Below, one piece after another: positions 18,401-25,754 of a stretch of 64,000 nucleotides of DNA (positions are counted from its first letter, which is position 1; each line of letters opens with the position of its first letter). The notes under the pieces are model-generated. The model saw nothing but the letters and a program-made list of their open reading frames with translations, ran no database searches and was not told the origin of the DNA. The position numbers and the translations under genes are program-made. Source of the DNA: Beijerinckiaceae bacterium (lineage in GTDB: Bacteria > Pseudomonadota > Alphaproteobacteria > Rhizobiales > Beijerinckiaceae); NCBI GenBank assembly GCA_947454485.1, contig CANGJJ010000001.1, positions 434,001 through 498,000 of the forward strand, written 5' to 3'.

Positions 18401-18762
18401 GCGATACGGCTTTCGCTCTTGTCTATGATGGGCAGCAAGTCTCGACGCAAAACATCACGCTGGGTCTGCGCAGCCAATATGACATGGAGCGCAGTTGGGG
18501 CATTTTGTCCCCCGGTGCGCGTGTCGAATATCGCCGGACCATGGGCGGTTCGATGTTGCAGTCCATTGCTTATGCATCCGACAGCCAATCGACCTATACT
18601 TTGTCCTCTGTGGCTGTGCCCACCGATACGCTCACCGCGACCATCGGCGTGAAGCTGCGCGACAAGAAGCAGATGTCCGGATCGCTTGATTATATCGTCA
18701 GTGCCTCGCAAGGCGGCATCCAGGGGCAGGGCTTGCGAGGGGCCGTGAACAAGGGCTTTTAG
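15463..18762 (+). CDS. Autotransporter with Ig-like repeat passenger
   Basis: A 1099-aa type Va secreted surface protein. A signal peptide (1-31, ends QAQAA) is followed by a He_PIG-like Ig module (about 33-120, FGLELDSAAGTISGLP), then six Ig-like repeats of about 93 aa with the recurring pattern 'GxxVTFTATxSPxTATGSITFxxG...LxxGxHSxxARYxGD' (starting near 123, 223, 317, 420, 515 and 609). A linker of ~130 residues leads to a C-terminal beta-barrel (about 845-1099) ending in Phe, as outer-membrane assembly requires. The passenger is Ser/Thr-rich with no cysteine seen, typical of adhesins. GGGA precedes ATG 15463. It stands alone, so regulation is its own. Function (adhesion or biofilm) is inferred. 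Confidence 0.9.
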   Translation: MSAFFARARFGVVFLIAALAMTVVSVPQAQAADLSAQVLIASKTVTYNSRIAVFKPVTGIGGEAPYSYAVSPTLPFGLELDSAAGTISGLPAQPMSAATYEITVTDNLGATASASFSLTVAKAAVKIDVSATPSTVTAGESVTFSATVTPAVIAMGIDATVPTGKVTFQLSANSSQTVDLVNGTATLTTSALTYGATTSVVARYEGDEFYAAKSVSTQVTVKTKATTLSLSADKSSAQAGQSVTFTATISPSTATGSITFMDGTTTLGSSAISDGIATFTTSTLSVGTHSVMARYALTDVWSAADSSTVSIEIKAASLQATTTELKADRTSIAPGDSVTLTATVSPKTTGTSQASPTGKVTLQVDGATYATGQLSNGVATFTVKMPTAGSFVYEALYEGDSTYSSSRSGTTTITVTANVKSKSKLTLGTSKSTYSQGENVTINVSIDPATASGSISFYYNTNSLVGVRTLMNGLASFSTSSLPSGTITLTATYGGDNNVEAGTSNTVTITIGSGGSKSATNLSLSASTTTPALGAAVVFTINVSPSAATGVVTLHEGTSTIGSASLASGRATITISTLSSGPHSITASYAGDTNYLSSVSSAVAIDVGKATATLKLSATPTSAAIGQTIAFTARIQPSTATGSISFKEGSVEIGTATLSGGVAVLRIATLAEGSHSIRASYVGNSVVSSATSDVVTVSVQGDRVTPTEDKNARAIIGSQLATITRSATTHVSALHMRMETLHDDDVPAFANTISFSQPGQLPTGASSYEDDPWIRGSVMPESRAARQIDGVFGRPGSILGAPSVKEALGTGANKGSAPQFAQSFNVWTSGAVLFGGTSVTSLGTETKSKFALNGLMLGVDTRLTDRMRVGVAFGYSSESNDLGSDGTKASSSTVSGSLYSSFKINQNVFVDGSLGYGSMNFKSTRFDATAASLFSGSRAGKMILGSLSVSYDRTFGALKLAPYLRAEMASATLDSYTEQGDTAFALVYDGQQVSTQNITLGLRSQYDMERSWGILSPGARVEYRRTMGGSMLQSIAYASDSQSTYTLSSVAVPTDTLTATIGVKLRDKKQMSGSLDYIVSASQGGIQGQGLRGAVNKGF

Positions 18763-18842
18763 CCAAGCACAAGGTTGCAGGGGCTTGAGCTTTGGTGGCA
18801 TGTTGATTGCAGTGACACACCAAAATCACTGGAGTGAAACTG

Positions 18843-19166
18843 ATGCGACCAAGGCTTGTCCTCTTCGCCCTTGTGTTGATGTGCAGCGCTGCGCAGGCCG
18901 ATATTCATGAGATGACCTGCCAGAGCGGTAAAGAGGCCTATCAGGTCGTCTATGACACCCAGAGCCGCGCCTTCACCCATATCAGCGAGGCGGGCAAGTC
19001 GAACTATCTCGTCAGCCGCGTGCAGATTGATGGCAATGGCGTCTTGGTGGCGGGCCGCGTCGGCCAATATGGCCATGACTTTGTGGCGCTGTTTGCACCG
19101 AGTGGCTTTCTGCACAATCTCTATGCCAATGGCAGCAAGATTGAACATCGCTGCCGCGAGCGCTAA
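18843..19166 (+). CDS. Small secreted protein of unknown function
   Basis: A 107-aa protein with a cleavable signal (MRPRLVLFALVLMCSAAQA) and a compact mature part of ~87 residues. Two cysteines (in MTCQSG and EHRCRER) could form a disulfide tying the N- and C-termini. GGAG lies upstream of ATG 18843; a GTG at 18834 is less likely. No domain is recognised. The 3' end overlaps the convergent tctA gene by 4 bp. It lies 80 bp after the autotransporter, so co-transcription is possible but untested. Confidence 0.75.
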   Translation: MRPRLVLFALVLMCSAAQADIHEMTCQSGKEAYQVVYDTQSRAFTHISEAGKSNYLVSRVQIDGNGVLVAGRVGQYGHDFVALFAPSGFLHNLYANGSKIEHRCRER

Positions 19167-20668
19167 TCCTCGACGAGCTTCTCGCGGCCGCGCATGACAG
19201 ATGGCAGCACCATCACCACAATCATCACAACTGCCGCGGCGAGCAGAATGGCGCTCACCGGGCTAGTGACGAAGATGGAAGGATCACCGCGCGACATTTG
19301 CATGGCGCGGCGCAGATTCTCTTCCATCATATCGCCCAGCACAAAGCCCAGCAGCAAAGGCGCGGGTTCGCAGCCAAGCTTCAGCAACAAATAGCCGAGC
19401 ACGCCAGCACCCGCCGTCATCATGACTTGCGTGGGTTCATTGTTGAGCGAATAAACGCCGATGGCACAGAGCAGCAAGATCGAGGGGAAGAGATAGCGAT
19501 AGGGCACATCGAGCAAGCGCACCCAAATGCCAATGAGCGGCAGATTAATGATGACGAGCATCGCATTGCCCACCCACATGCTCACCACAACGCCCCAGAA
19601 GAGCGCAGGCTGTTTCTCCATCACCATGGGGCCTGGCATGATGCCTTGCACCATCATCGCGCCAATCATCAAAGCCATGACGGAGTTGGAGGGGATGCCC
19701 AGGGTCAGCATCGGGATGAAAGATGTCTGCGCGCCCGCATTGTTGGCGGATTCAGGGCCTGCCACGCCTTCAATCGCACCTTTGCCAAAACGGGACGGAT
19801 CTTTCGCGATCTTCTTCTCCAAAGTGTAGGAGGCAAAAGAGGCGATCATCGAACTGGCACCCGGCAAAACGCCGAGCACTGAGCCAAGGCCCGTGCCGCG
19901 CAGCACGGCAGGGAAAGAGGCTTTGATATCGGCCCAGGTCGGCATCAAGCCTGTGACTTTATCAGCCAGGCGCTCTTGCCCTTTGGCTTGCCCCTTTTCG
20001 AGATTGGAAATGATCTCGGCCAAACCAAAGACGCCCATCGCGAGCGGCACGAAATCCAAACCGCCACTCAACCAGCGCTGGCCGAAGGTCAGGCGTTCTG
20101 CGCCGGTGTGAATGTCTGTGCCCACAAGGCTCAGCAACACGCCAAAGAGGATCATCGCAATGGCTTTGACGGGCGAGCCGCGCGCCAGAACGACGGTGAG
20201 CACAAGGCCCAAAATCATCAACGAGAAATATTCGGCAGGGCCGAAAGCTTTGGCGAGCGCGACCAGCGGTGCGGAGACCACCGCCACGATGATGGTGGCG
20301 ACGCAGCCAGCAAAGAAAGAGCCGAGCGCTGCGATGGCAAGCGCTGGGCCCGCGCGGCCTTGGCGCGCCATCGCATGACCATCCAGACAGGTGACGATGG
20401 ACGAGCCTTCGCCGGGGATGTTGACGAGAATGGCGGTTGTGGAGCCGCCATATTGCGCGCCGTAATAAATGCCCGCGAGCATGATGAGTGCGCCCGTGGG
20501 GGGCAGTGTGAAGGTGATGGGCAGCAGCATCGCGATGGTCGCAACAGGACCAACGCCGGGCAGCACGCCAATCAATGTGCCCAGCAAAGCGCCGATGAGG
20601 CAGTAGAGCAAATTGTCGAGCGAGAAGGCGACAGAAATGCCAAGCGAAAGATTGCTGATCAGATCCAT
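19163..20668 (-). CDS. tctA: Tripartite tricarboxylate transporter large membrane subunit (TctA)
   Basis: A 501-aa polytopic inner-membrane protein with about 12 helices. The N-terminal half bears the TctA hallmarks GVLPGVGPVATIAMLLPITF, GIYYGAQYGGSTTAILVNIPGE and a mirrored GVLPGASSMIASFASYTLEK with FIPMLTLGIPSNSVMALM in the second half. It forms the secondary, ion-driven translocation channel for carboxylates with TctB and the periplasmic receptor. ATG 20668 lies 4 nt after the tctB stop, so coupling is likely. The order receptor-TctB-TctA is a complete system, the only one in this window. Confidence 0.95.
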   Translation of the reverse strand: MDLISNLSLGISVAFSLDNLLYCLIGALLGTLIGVLPGVGPVATIAMLLPITFTLPPTGALIMLAGIYYGAQYGGSTTAILVNIPGEGSSIVTCLDGHAMARQGRAGPALAIAALGSFFAGCVATIIVAVVSAPLVALAKAFGPAEYFSLMILGLVLTVVLARGSPVKAIAMILFGVLLSLVGTDIHTGAERLTFGQRWLSGGLDFVPLAMGVFGLAEIISNLEKGQAKGQERLADKVTGLMPTWADIKASFPAVLRGTGLGSVLGVLPGASSMIASFASYTLEKKIAKDPSRFGKGAIEGVAGPESANNAGAQTSFIPMLTLGIPSNSVMALMIGAMMVQGIMPGPMVMEKQPALFWGVVVSMWVGNAMLVIINLPLIGIWVRLLDVPYRYLFPSILLLCAIGVYSLNNEPTQVMMTAGAGVLGYLLLKLGCEPAPLLLGFVLGDMMEENLRRAMQMSRGDPSIFVTSPVSAILLAAAVVMIVVMVLPSVMRGREKLVED

Positions 20669-20672
20669 GATG

Positions 20673-21119
20673 TCACCAAGGCCACAGGCGCATCGACAGG
20701 CCGAGCAAGCCGCCGAACAGGCCAACCGCTGCGCCTGCTATGGCAAGGCAGAAAGGAATCGTGTGACGCCATTTCACATCGGGCGCGCCGAAGCTGACGA
20801 CCGCGACGAGCACAACACTGGCGAGAAACAAACCAAGGTCGCGGATGATGAGCGCGAAGAGCAAAGTGCCGCCGCAAATGAGCAGCAATTTTCCAACCGC
20901 CCATTTTTCCAGCGCGGGGCCAGCAACCATCAAAGCGCGTGCAGCAATGATGAGACCGCAAGCCACAATGCCCCATGCCACCAGTGTGGGGATATAGGCT
21001 GGCCCCATGCGCATGGCCGTGCCAAGGCGCAGATCTTTCATGCCATAGAGCGCGAAGGCGCCCACGCATAGAAAGAAGAGGCCCGCAGCAAAATCCTGCG
21101 GGTTACGGATGCGCAGCAT
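20673..21119 (-). CDS. tctB: Tripartite tricarboxylate transporter small membrane subunit (TctB)
   Basis: A 148-aa protein with four predicted membrane helices (about residues 10-28, 43-63, 76-94 and 117-140) and a short polar N-terminus, the usual TctB (PF07331) layout and length. It carries the family-type RLGTAMRMGPAYIPTLVAWG motif between helices 1 and 2. It bridges receptor and TctA in the transporter. It starts 12 nt after the receptor gene and stops 4 nt before tctA, so the three form one operon. Confidence 0.92.
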   Translation of the reverse strand: MLRIRNPQDFAAGLFFLCVGAFALYGMKDLRLGTAMRMGPAYIPTLVAWGIVACGLIIAARALMVAGPALEKWAVGKLLLICGGTLLFALIIRDLGLFLASVVLVAVVSFGAPDVKWRHTIPFCLAIAGAAVGLFGGLLGLSMRLWPW

Positions 21120-21131
21120 GAGGGCTCCTGA

Positions 21132-22100
21132 TTATTCGGCTTTGATGCCTTTAATGTCGATCACGCGCTTCCACTGCGCCAGTTCCCGCTCGATCCGCAC
21201 ACTCATCTCTTGCGGGCTCGAGGGCAGCGGCAGATTGCCCATTTGCGCGAGCTTTTGCTTCACATCATCAAGCTCAAGAATGGCGCGCACTTCGGTGTTG
21301 ATCTTCTCGACGATGGCGGGCGGCGTATCTTTGGCCATGGCCAGACCAAGCCAGGACATCATTTCGATGGCGGGCAGGGTCTCTTTGATGGTCGGCACAC
21401 CGGGGGCGAGCGCATAGGGGCCGGGGGAGGAGATGGCGAGCGGGCGCAATTGCTTTTGCTCAACCTGCGGCATGATGAAGGTCGTCGTGTCGATCATCGC
21501 ATCAAGACGGCCATTGGTGACATCCATGAAAGCGGGCGGTGCACCGCGATAGGCGATGCTCTGCACATCCACCTTGCCTTCAATGCCAATCCATTCGCCC
21601 AAGAGATGATGCAAACTGCCCACGGCATTCATATTAAACTTCACACCGCCCGGTTGCTTTTTGGCGAGCGCGAGGAGATCAGCAAAATTTTGCACGGGCG
21701 AAGAGGGCGCCACCGCAACCACCAGCGGATAAGCGCAGAGCGTCGTCACCATGGAGAGATCTTTGAGCAGCTTGTAGGGCTGGTCAGGGCGCAGCAACTC
21801 CTGGCTCGGCGCACCACCCGTCAGAACAACAAGATTGTGCCCATCAGCCGGGCCGCGCACGACATTGAGTGTGCCGGTGACGCCAGCGCCCGCCGTGTTG
21901 TTTTCAACAACGACAGGTTTGCCGAGGCGCTCGGTGAGTTTGGAGGCGATGAGGCGGCCCACCGTATCGGGACTGCCGCCAGCGGCGGTGACAACGGTGA
22001 TGGTGATCTGGCGCTTGGGCCAATCTTGCGCTTGTGCGGGCAGCGCCAGAGCACTCAAGCCAAGGAGCAGGGCGGCGAGAGCCGATTTCGAATGAAGCAC
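21132..22100 (-). CDS. tctC: TctC/Bug periplasmic receptor of the TctABC system
   Basis: A 322-aa receptor with a signal peptide ending PAQAQ, followed by WPKRQITITVVTAAGGSPDTVGRLIASKL, the Bug-type ligand loop. Later blocks VENNTAGAGVTGTLNV and FNMNAVGSLHHLLGEW follow the family. The start is GTG at 22100, supported by GGAGG six bases upstream; the longer frame to 22205 has no such site. It is first in the operon and belongs to the WPxRxIT branch, unlike the FYxGK branch at 1-2651. The ligand is a carboxylate by family, otherwise unknown. Confidence 0.92.
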   Translation of the reverse strand: MLHSKSALAALLLGLSALALPAQAQDWPKRQITITVVTAAGGSPDTVGRLIASKLTERLGKPVVVENNTAGAGVTGTLNVVRGPADGHNLVVLTGGAPSQELLRPDQPYKLLKDLSMVTTLCAYPLVVAVAPSSPVQNFADLLALAKKQPGGVKFNMNAVGSLHHLLGEWIGIEGKVDVQSIAYRGAPPAFMDVTNGRLDAMIDTTTFIMPQVEQKQLRPLAISSPGPYALAPGVPTIKETLPAIEMMSWLGLAMAKDTPPAIVEKINTEVRAILELDDVKQKLAQMGNLPLPSSPQEMSVRIERELAQWKRVIDIKGIKAE

Positions 22101-22237
22101 GATTTCCTCCAGCACCCTTGGCAACAGCCGGGTACAATTCTGGCGGCGATAGTGCTGACAAGCCCTTGAGATTGTCAATTGCGCTGGGCCTTTCGCGCAG
22201 GCCATGCGCGAAAGTCACCCACCAACTTCGAGAACAA

Positions 22238-22314
22238 TGGTACCGCCACCCCGGCTTGAACGGGGGACCTCTAGATCCACAATCTAGCGCTCTAACCAAC
22301 TGAGCTATGGCGGC
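22238..22314 (-). tRNA. tRNA-His (GTG)
   Basis: A 77-nt cloverleaf including an encoded 3' CCA. The acceptor stem GCCGCCA pairs with TGGCGGT; the D arm is GCTCAGTTGGTTAGAGC; the anticodon arm CTAGA-TTGTGGA-TCTAG gives anticodon GTG; the T arm is CCCCG-TTCAAGC-CGGGG. The base before position 1 is U rather than the usual G-1, position 72 is U and the discriminator is A73. This is the atypical alphaproteobacterial tRNA-His pattern. Confidence 0.97.
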
Positions 22315-22398
22315 ACGAAACGGCGCGGAACCTAGAAGCAATGTCGGGCAATTGCAAGCGGCACCGGCAAGGGCGCGCACAACATGGCTTTCAAAAGC

Positions 22399-22424
22399 AA
22401 ACGCCGCCCCAAGGAGCGGCGTTT
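22399..22424 (-). terminator. Rho-independent terminator of the phasin gene
   Basis: Inverted repeat AAACGCCGC / GCGGCGTTT (22399-22407 with 22416-22424), 8-nt loop, followed on the minus strand by TTTGCTTTTG. It lies 20 bp past the phasin stop. Confidence 0.75.
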
Positions 22425-22443
22425 CTTGTCGCAAAGGGGGCGT

Positions 22444-22806
22444 TTAGCCCTTGATGCCGGCAGCCTTTTGCATGACGGCGCCCATTTCCTTGGCCTGATC
22501 CTGAATCGTGGTCATCTGCGCCTTCAGATATTCGGACTGAAGCTGCATGACTTCCTGCACATCCTTGGCATGGACCAGCTTTTCAGCCAGATCGAAGGCG
22601 GCGTTCACATTGCTCTCGGCAAAGGTGACGGCCTTGGACGAGACATCCTTGGCACCGGTCAGGGCCGGATTGGCAGCAGGCTCAAGCGCGGTGCTGGACT
22701 TCTGCACAGCGCCCATAAAGCCCTCAAAAGCCTTGCGGGCCTGGGCCACGCTACGCTCGGCAAATTCACGCATTTCGGCGGGGACTTCGTAAGTGTTGTT
22801 GGTCAT
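22444..22806 (-). CDS. Phasin family protein (PHA granule-associated)
   Basis: A 120-aa, all-helical, amphipathic protein of the phasin_2 type: PAEMREFAERSVAQARKAFEGFMGAVQKS, then AFDLAEKLVHAKDVQEVMQLQSEYLKAQM, ending KEMGAVMQKAAGIKG. Phasins coat polyhydroxyalkanoate granules and control their number and size. ATG 22806 has GGAG 8 nt upstream. It is monocistronic between its own terminator and an upstream region with two TGC-N3-GCA palindromes that resemble PhaR repressor sites, which would tie expression to polymer accumulation. Confidence 0.9.
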   Translation of the reverse strand: MTNNTYEVPAEMREFAERSVAQARKAFEGFMGAVQKSSTALEPAANPALTGAKDVSSKAVTFAESNVNAAFDLAEKLVHAKDVQEVMQLQSEYLKAQMTTIQDQAKEMGAVMQKAAGIKG

Positions 22807-22857
22807 GATGGACTCCTTTGACGGGGAAACGCTCTTGGGCTCCATTTAGCCCAAGCT

Positions 22858-22874
22858 ATGTTGCATTGCAACAT
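22858..22874. promoter_or_regulatory. Candidate PhaR operator 1 (perfect 17-bp palindrome)
   Basis: ATGTTGCATTGCAACAT is a perfect 8+1+8 palindrome containing TGC-N3-GCA, 52 bp upstream of the phasin start. TGC-rich dyads of this kind are the known targets of the PHA-responsive repressor PhaR; assignment here is by motif and position. Confidence 0.55.
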
Positions 22875-22889
22875 CTTTTCTCTCATCCA

Positions 22890-22904
22890 TTGTGCGTTGC
22901 ACAA
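22890..22904. promoter_or_regulatory. Candidate PhaR operator 2 (15-bp palindrome)
   Basis: TTGTGCGTTGCACAA (6+3+6) also contains TGC-N3-GCA. Its centre is 31 bp from that of the first site, about three helical turns, so two bound dimers would sit on the same DNA face. Confidence 0.5.
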
Positions 22905-23021
22905 AAGTTTACCCTGTTTCCGCACAAAGCCGGGGCTTGCATGGACCCAAGGGGCCAGCCCCTTTAAGATGAGGCTTGGCGGCCCCTGTCCGGCGGCCCC
23001 TTGCGTGGGATGCTCCCTTTT

Positions 23022-25721
23022 ATGACTTCGGGCCTGTTCAGACCGACCATGGCTGATGTGACCGCCCTTCTGGCGTCGCCCGAGCTCGCGCCAAGCCTTT
23101 TAGAAAACTCAGCTTTCTTCGTGGCGGCCACCTATCCCGTGCGGCTCTCCTATGCCTCTGGCCCGCTGCAGACCCTGTTCGGCGAGACCCATTTCAATGC
23201 CTTGGAGGCTCGCCTGATGGGCGCGCAGGACGGCCGCCGCCGTCTCGACAAGCTCTGCGGCATTCTGGTCCCCGGTGGGGCGCCGCAGCTCCATCGCCTG
23301 CGGGCGGTCTTCGGCCCCCGGATGGAGACCCTGACCCTGCTTCTGCGCCGCACGCCAGCCCCCAACTCCTTCGTCGTGGGAATTGTGGCAGGTGTTCGCC
23401 TGAGCGCGCCACCGGCGGGCTTTCCCGCCCCTCTGGCAGCCCCAGAACTTGGGTCGGCCACCCCCCTAGCCGCCGAGCCCAGGACGGCCGTGGCGTCAAT
23501 TGTGTCTCGCGAATCCACGGCCGCTTTTTCCGCCCTGCCGGAGCTGCCCAAAGCGCGTGAGGTTGCGGGCGATCTGGCCCAGCGCTTCCCCGATCATGCC
23601 AATATCCGCTTCGTCTGGCAGAGTGATGCGCAACATCGTTTGATTGATATCACCAGCCCCTTCTGCGCGGCTCTGGGCTATCAAAAGGCCCATCTCATCG
23701 GCCATCCCTTCGCCACTCTGGCGGCGGTCTGTGGCCCGGAGGTTGCTGATGATTTGGCGCAAGTGCTTGAGAGCCGCGACACATTCAGCGGTTTTGCGCT
23801 CGATTGGCCGGTCGCCCATTCGCGCGCCACAGCGCCTGTGACCCTTGGCGGTCTGCCAGCCTTTGATGCGGCCCGACAGTTCACCGGCTATCGCGGCTTT
23901 GGCGTCATCGATATTCGCCATATCGCCGATGCGCCTGTGGAGGCCGCCGAAGACCTCGGCCCCCCGCCTGCGCCCGAACCAGAGCCCGCGCCCGAAATCC
24001 CCGCTCAGTCCAATGTCGTGCCGCTGCGCGCGCGTCGTGAGGAGGAGCTGGTCGAGGCCCCCAAACCTGAGGCCCCAGCCGCCGCCTCAAAGCCCGCCGT
24101 GAGCGAGGCTGAGCTGGTCTCACTGTCGCCGACGGAGCGCAATGCATTCCGCGAAATCGCCCGCGCTTTGGGTGGCCGCGTTGAGCCTGATGCGCCGCAA
24201 GCCAGTGCGCCTGTTGTACCAAGCCAGAGCGCCGCGCCGCCGCTGGATGATGTTGCGCTCAATGCGCGCCGTGTTTTGGATCGCATTCCCGTTGGCGTTC
24301 TTGTCAGCCGCATGGAGATCCCGGTTTTTCTCAACCGCACTTTGCTCGATATGATCGGCTATGCGGATGCCGATGCTTTTCATGCAGCCGGTGGTCTTGA
24401 TCTCATCTTCCAAGGTCCGAGCCTTGATCAGTCCGCCCCCGGCCTTGCCTCCATCCGCACGCATAAGGGCGAGAACCTCGCAGTGGAGGTTCGCATTCAG
24501 GCGATAGATTGGGATGGCGCACCCGCCACGCTCACCACATTCCGTCGCCCTGAAGCTGAATTGTCGCCGCGCTTGCGTGTGCTTGAAACAGAATTGCGCC
24601 TGCGCGAAGGCGAAGCGCGCGAGCTGCATACAATTCTCGATACTGCGACCGATGGCATTGTCATCATTGATGCGCGCGGCTCGGTCATTTCGCTCAACCG
24701 GTCTGCCGAAGCACTCTTTGGCTGCGAGCAGGATGATGTTGTGGGCCAGCCTTTCACCGTGCTCATGGCCAAAGAAAGCCATGCAACTGTGGTTGGCTAT
24801 CTCGACAGTCTCAAGAGCGATGGCGTTGCCAGCGTTTTGAACGATGGCCGCGAAGTCATCGCGCAAGCCCGTCAGGGTGGCGATATTCCGCTCTTCATGA
24901 CGATTGGGCGCATCACGGCTGGGCAAGATCAAAAATTCTGCGCCGTGCTGCGTGATCTCACTTCATGGAAAAAAGCTGAAGGTGAGTTGCAGGCTGCTCG
25001 TCAGGAGGCCGAGCGCTCCAGTGCGCTCAAGTCCGACTTCCTCGCCAAAGTCAGCCATGAAATTCGCACCCCGCTCAATGCGATTATCGGCTTTGCCGAA
25101 GTCATCATCGAAGAGCGCTTTGGTCCCATGGCCAATGAGCGCTATCGCGACTATCTGAAAGATATTCACGCCTCCGGCGCTTATGTGATGAGCCTTGTGA
25201 ATGATCTTCTCGATTTGTCGAAGATCGAAGCGGGCAAATTGGAACTCTCTTTCACCAGTGTCGATGCCAATCGCATTGTCGCTGAATGTGTCTCGCTCAT
25301 GCAGCCGCAGGCAAATCGCGAGCGCATCATTCTGCGCGTCTCGCTCGCCCCGCGCTTGCCCAATATTGTGGCCGATGAGCGCTCGCTGCGTCAGATCATT
25401 CTCAACATTCTCTCCAATGCGGTGAAGTTCAACGAGCCCGGTGGTCAGGTCATTATCTCGACTGCTTTGACCGATGCCGGCAATGCGGTGATCCGAATTC
25501 GTGACACGGGCATTGGCATGAGTGAGAGCGAGCTTGAAATGGCGCTCGAACCCTTCCGCCAATTGGCGACATCGCGCCGCACGGGTGGCACGGGCCTTGG
25601 CCTGCCGCTGACAAAAGCCTTGGTGGAGGCCAATCGCGCCTCTTTCACCATCAAAAGCGCCAAAGACGATGGGACGCTTGTTGAAGTGTCCTTTCCCTCG
25701 ACGCGTGTTTTAGCCGAATAA
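23022..25721 (+). CDS. PAS-domain sensor histidine kinase, PdhS/PleC/DivJ-like
   Basis: An ~899-aa cytoplasmic sensor kinase. The N-terminal ~230 residues are poorly conserved; a PAS-like segment (about 190-300) is followed by a Pro/Ala/Glu linker, a second PAS-like region (430-510) and a third (about 540-650, ILDTATDGIVIIDARGSVIS). The kinase core has the H-box KVSHEIRTPLNAI (His679), N-box ILNILSNAVKF, G1 RDTGIGM and G2 GGTGLGLPL. The core wording GFAEVIIEERFGP...YRDYLKDIHASG is typical of PdhS-type kinases that act on DivK/PleD in the alphaproteobacterial cell cycle. No receiver domain or membrane helix is seen. Start uncertain: TTG 23001, ATG 23010, 23022 or 23049. Not in an operon with a regulator. 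Confidence 0.87.
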   Translation: MTSGLFRPTMADVTALLASPELAPSLLENSAFFVAATYPVRLSYASGPLQTLFGETHFNALEARLMGAQDGRRRLDKLCGILVPGGAPQLHRLRAVFGPRMETLTLLLRRTPAPNSFVVGIVAGVRLSAPPAGFPAPLAAPELGSATPLAAEPRTAVASIVSRESTAAFSALPELPKAREVAGDLAQRFPDHANIRFVWQSDAQHRLIDITSPFCAALGYQKAHLIGHPFATLAAVCGPEVADDLAQVLESRDTFSGFALDWPVAHSRATAPVTLGGLPAFDAARQFTGYRGFGVIDIRHIADAPVEAAEDLGPPPAPEPEPAPEIPAQSNVVPLRARREEELVEAPKPEAPAAASKPAVSEAELVSLSPTERNAFREIARALGGRVEPDAPQASAPVVPSQSAAPPLDDVALNARRVLDRIPVGVLVSRMEIPVFLNRTLLDMIGYADADAFHAAGGLDLIFQGPSLDQSAPGLASIRTHKGENLAVEVRIQAIDWDGAPATLTTFRRPEAELSPRLRVLETELRLREGEARELHTILDTATDGIVIIDARGSVISLNRSAEALFGCEQDDVVGQPFTVLMAKESHATVVGYLDSLKSDGVASVLNDGREVIAQARQGGDIPLFMTIGRITAGQDQKFCAVLRDLTSWKKAEGELQAARQEAERSSALKSDFLAKVSHEIRTPLNAIIGFAEVIIEERFGPMANERYRDYLKDIHASGAYVMSLVNDLLDLSKIEAGKLELSFTSVDANRIVAECVSLMQPQANRERIILRVSLAPRLPNIVADERSLRQIILNILSNAVKFNEPGGQVIISTALTDAGNAVIRIRDTGIGMSESELEMALEPFRQLATSRRTGGTGLGLPLTKALVEANRASFTIKSAKDDGTLVEVSFPSTRVLAE

Positions 25722-25754
25722 TTTTCGCGCTCCGGCGCTTTTGGATTTTGAAAG

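Noticed and set aside
19976-20797. 273-aa plus-strand frame over tctA
   Set aside because: Antisense to tctA, low-complexity Arg/His/Gly composition, no motifs.
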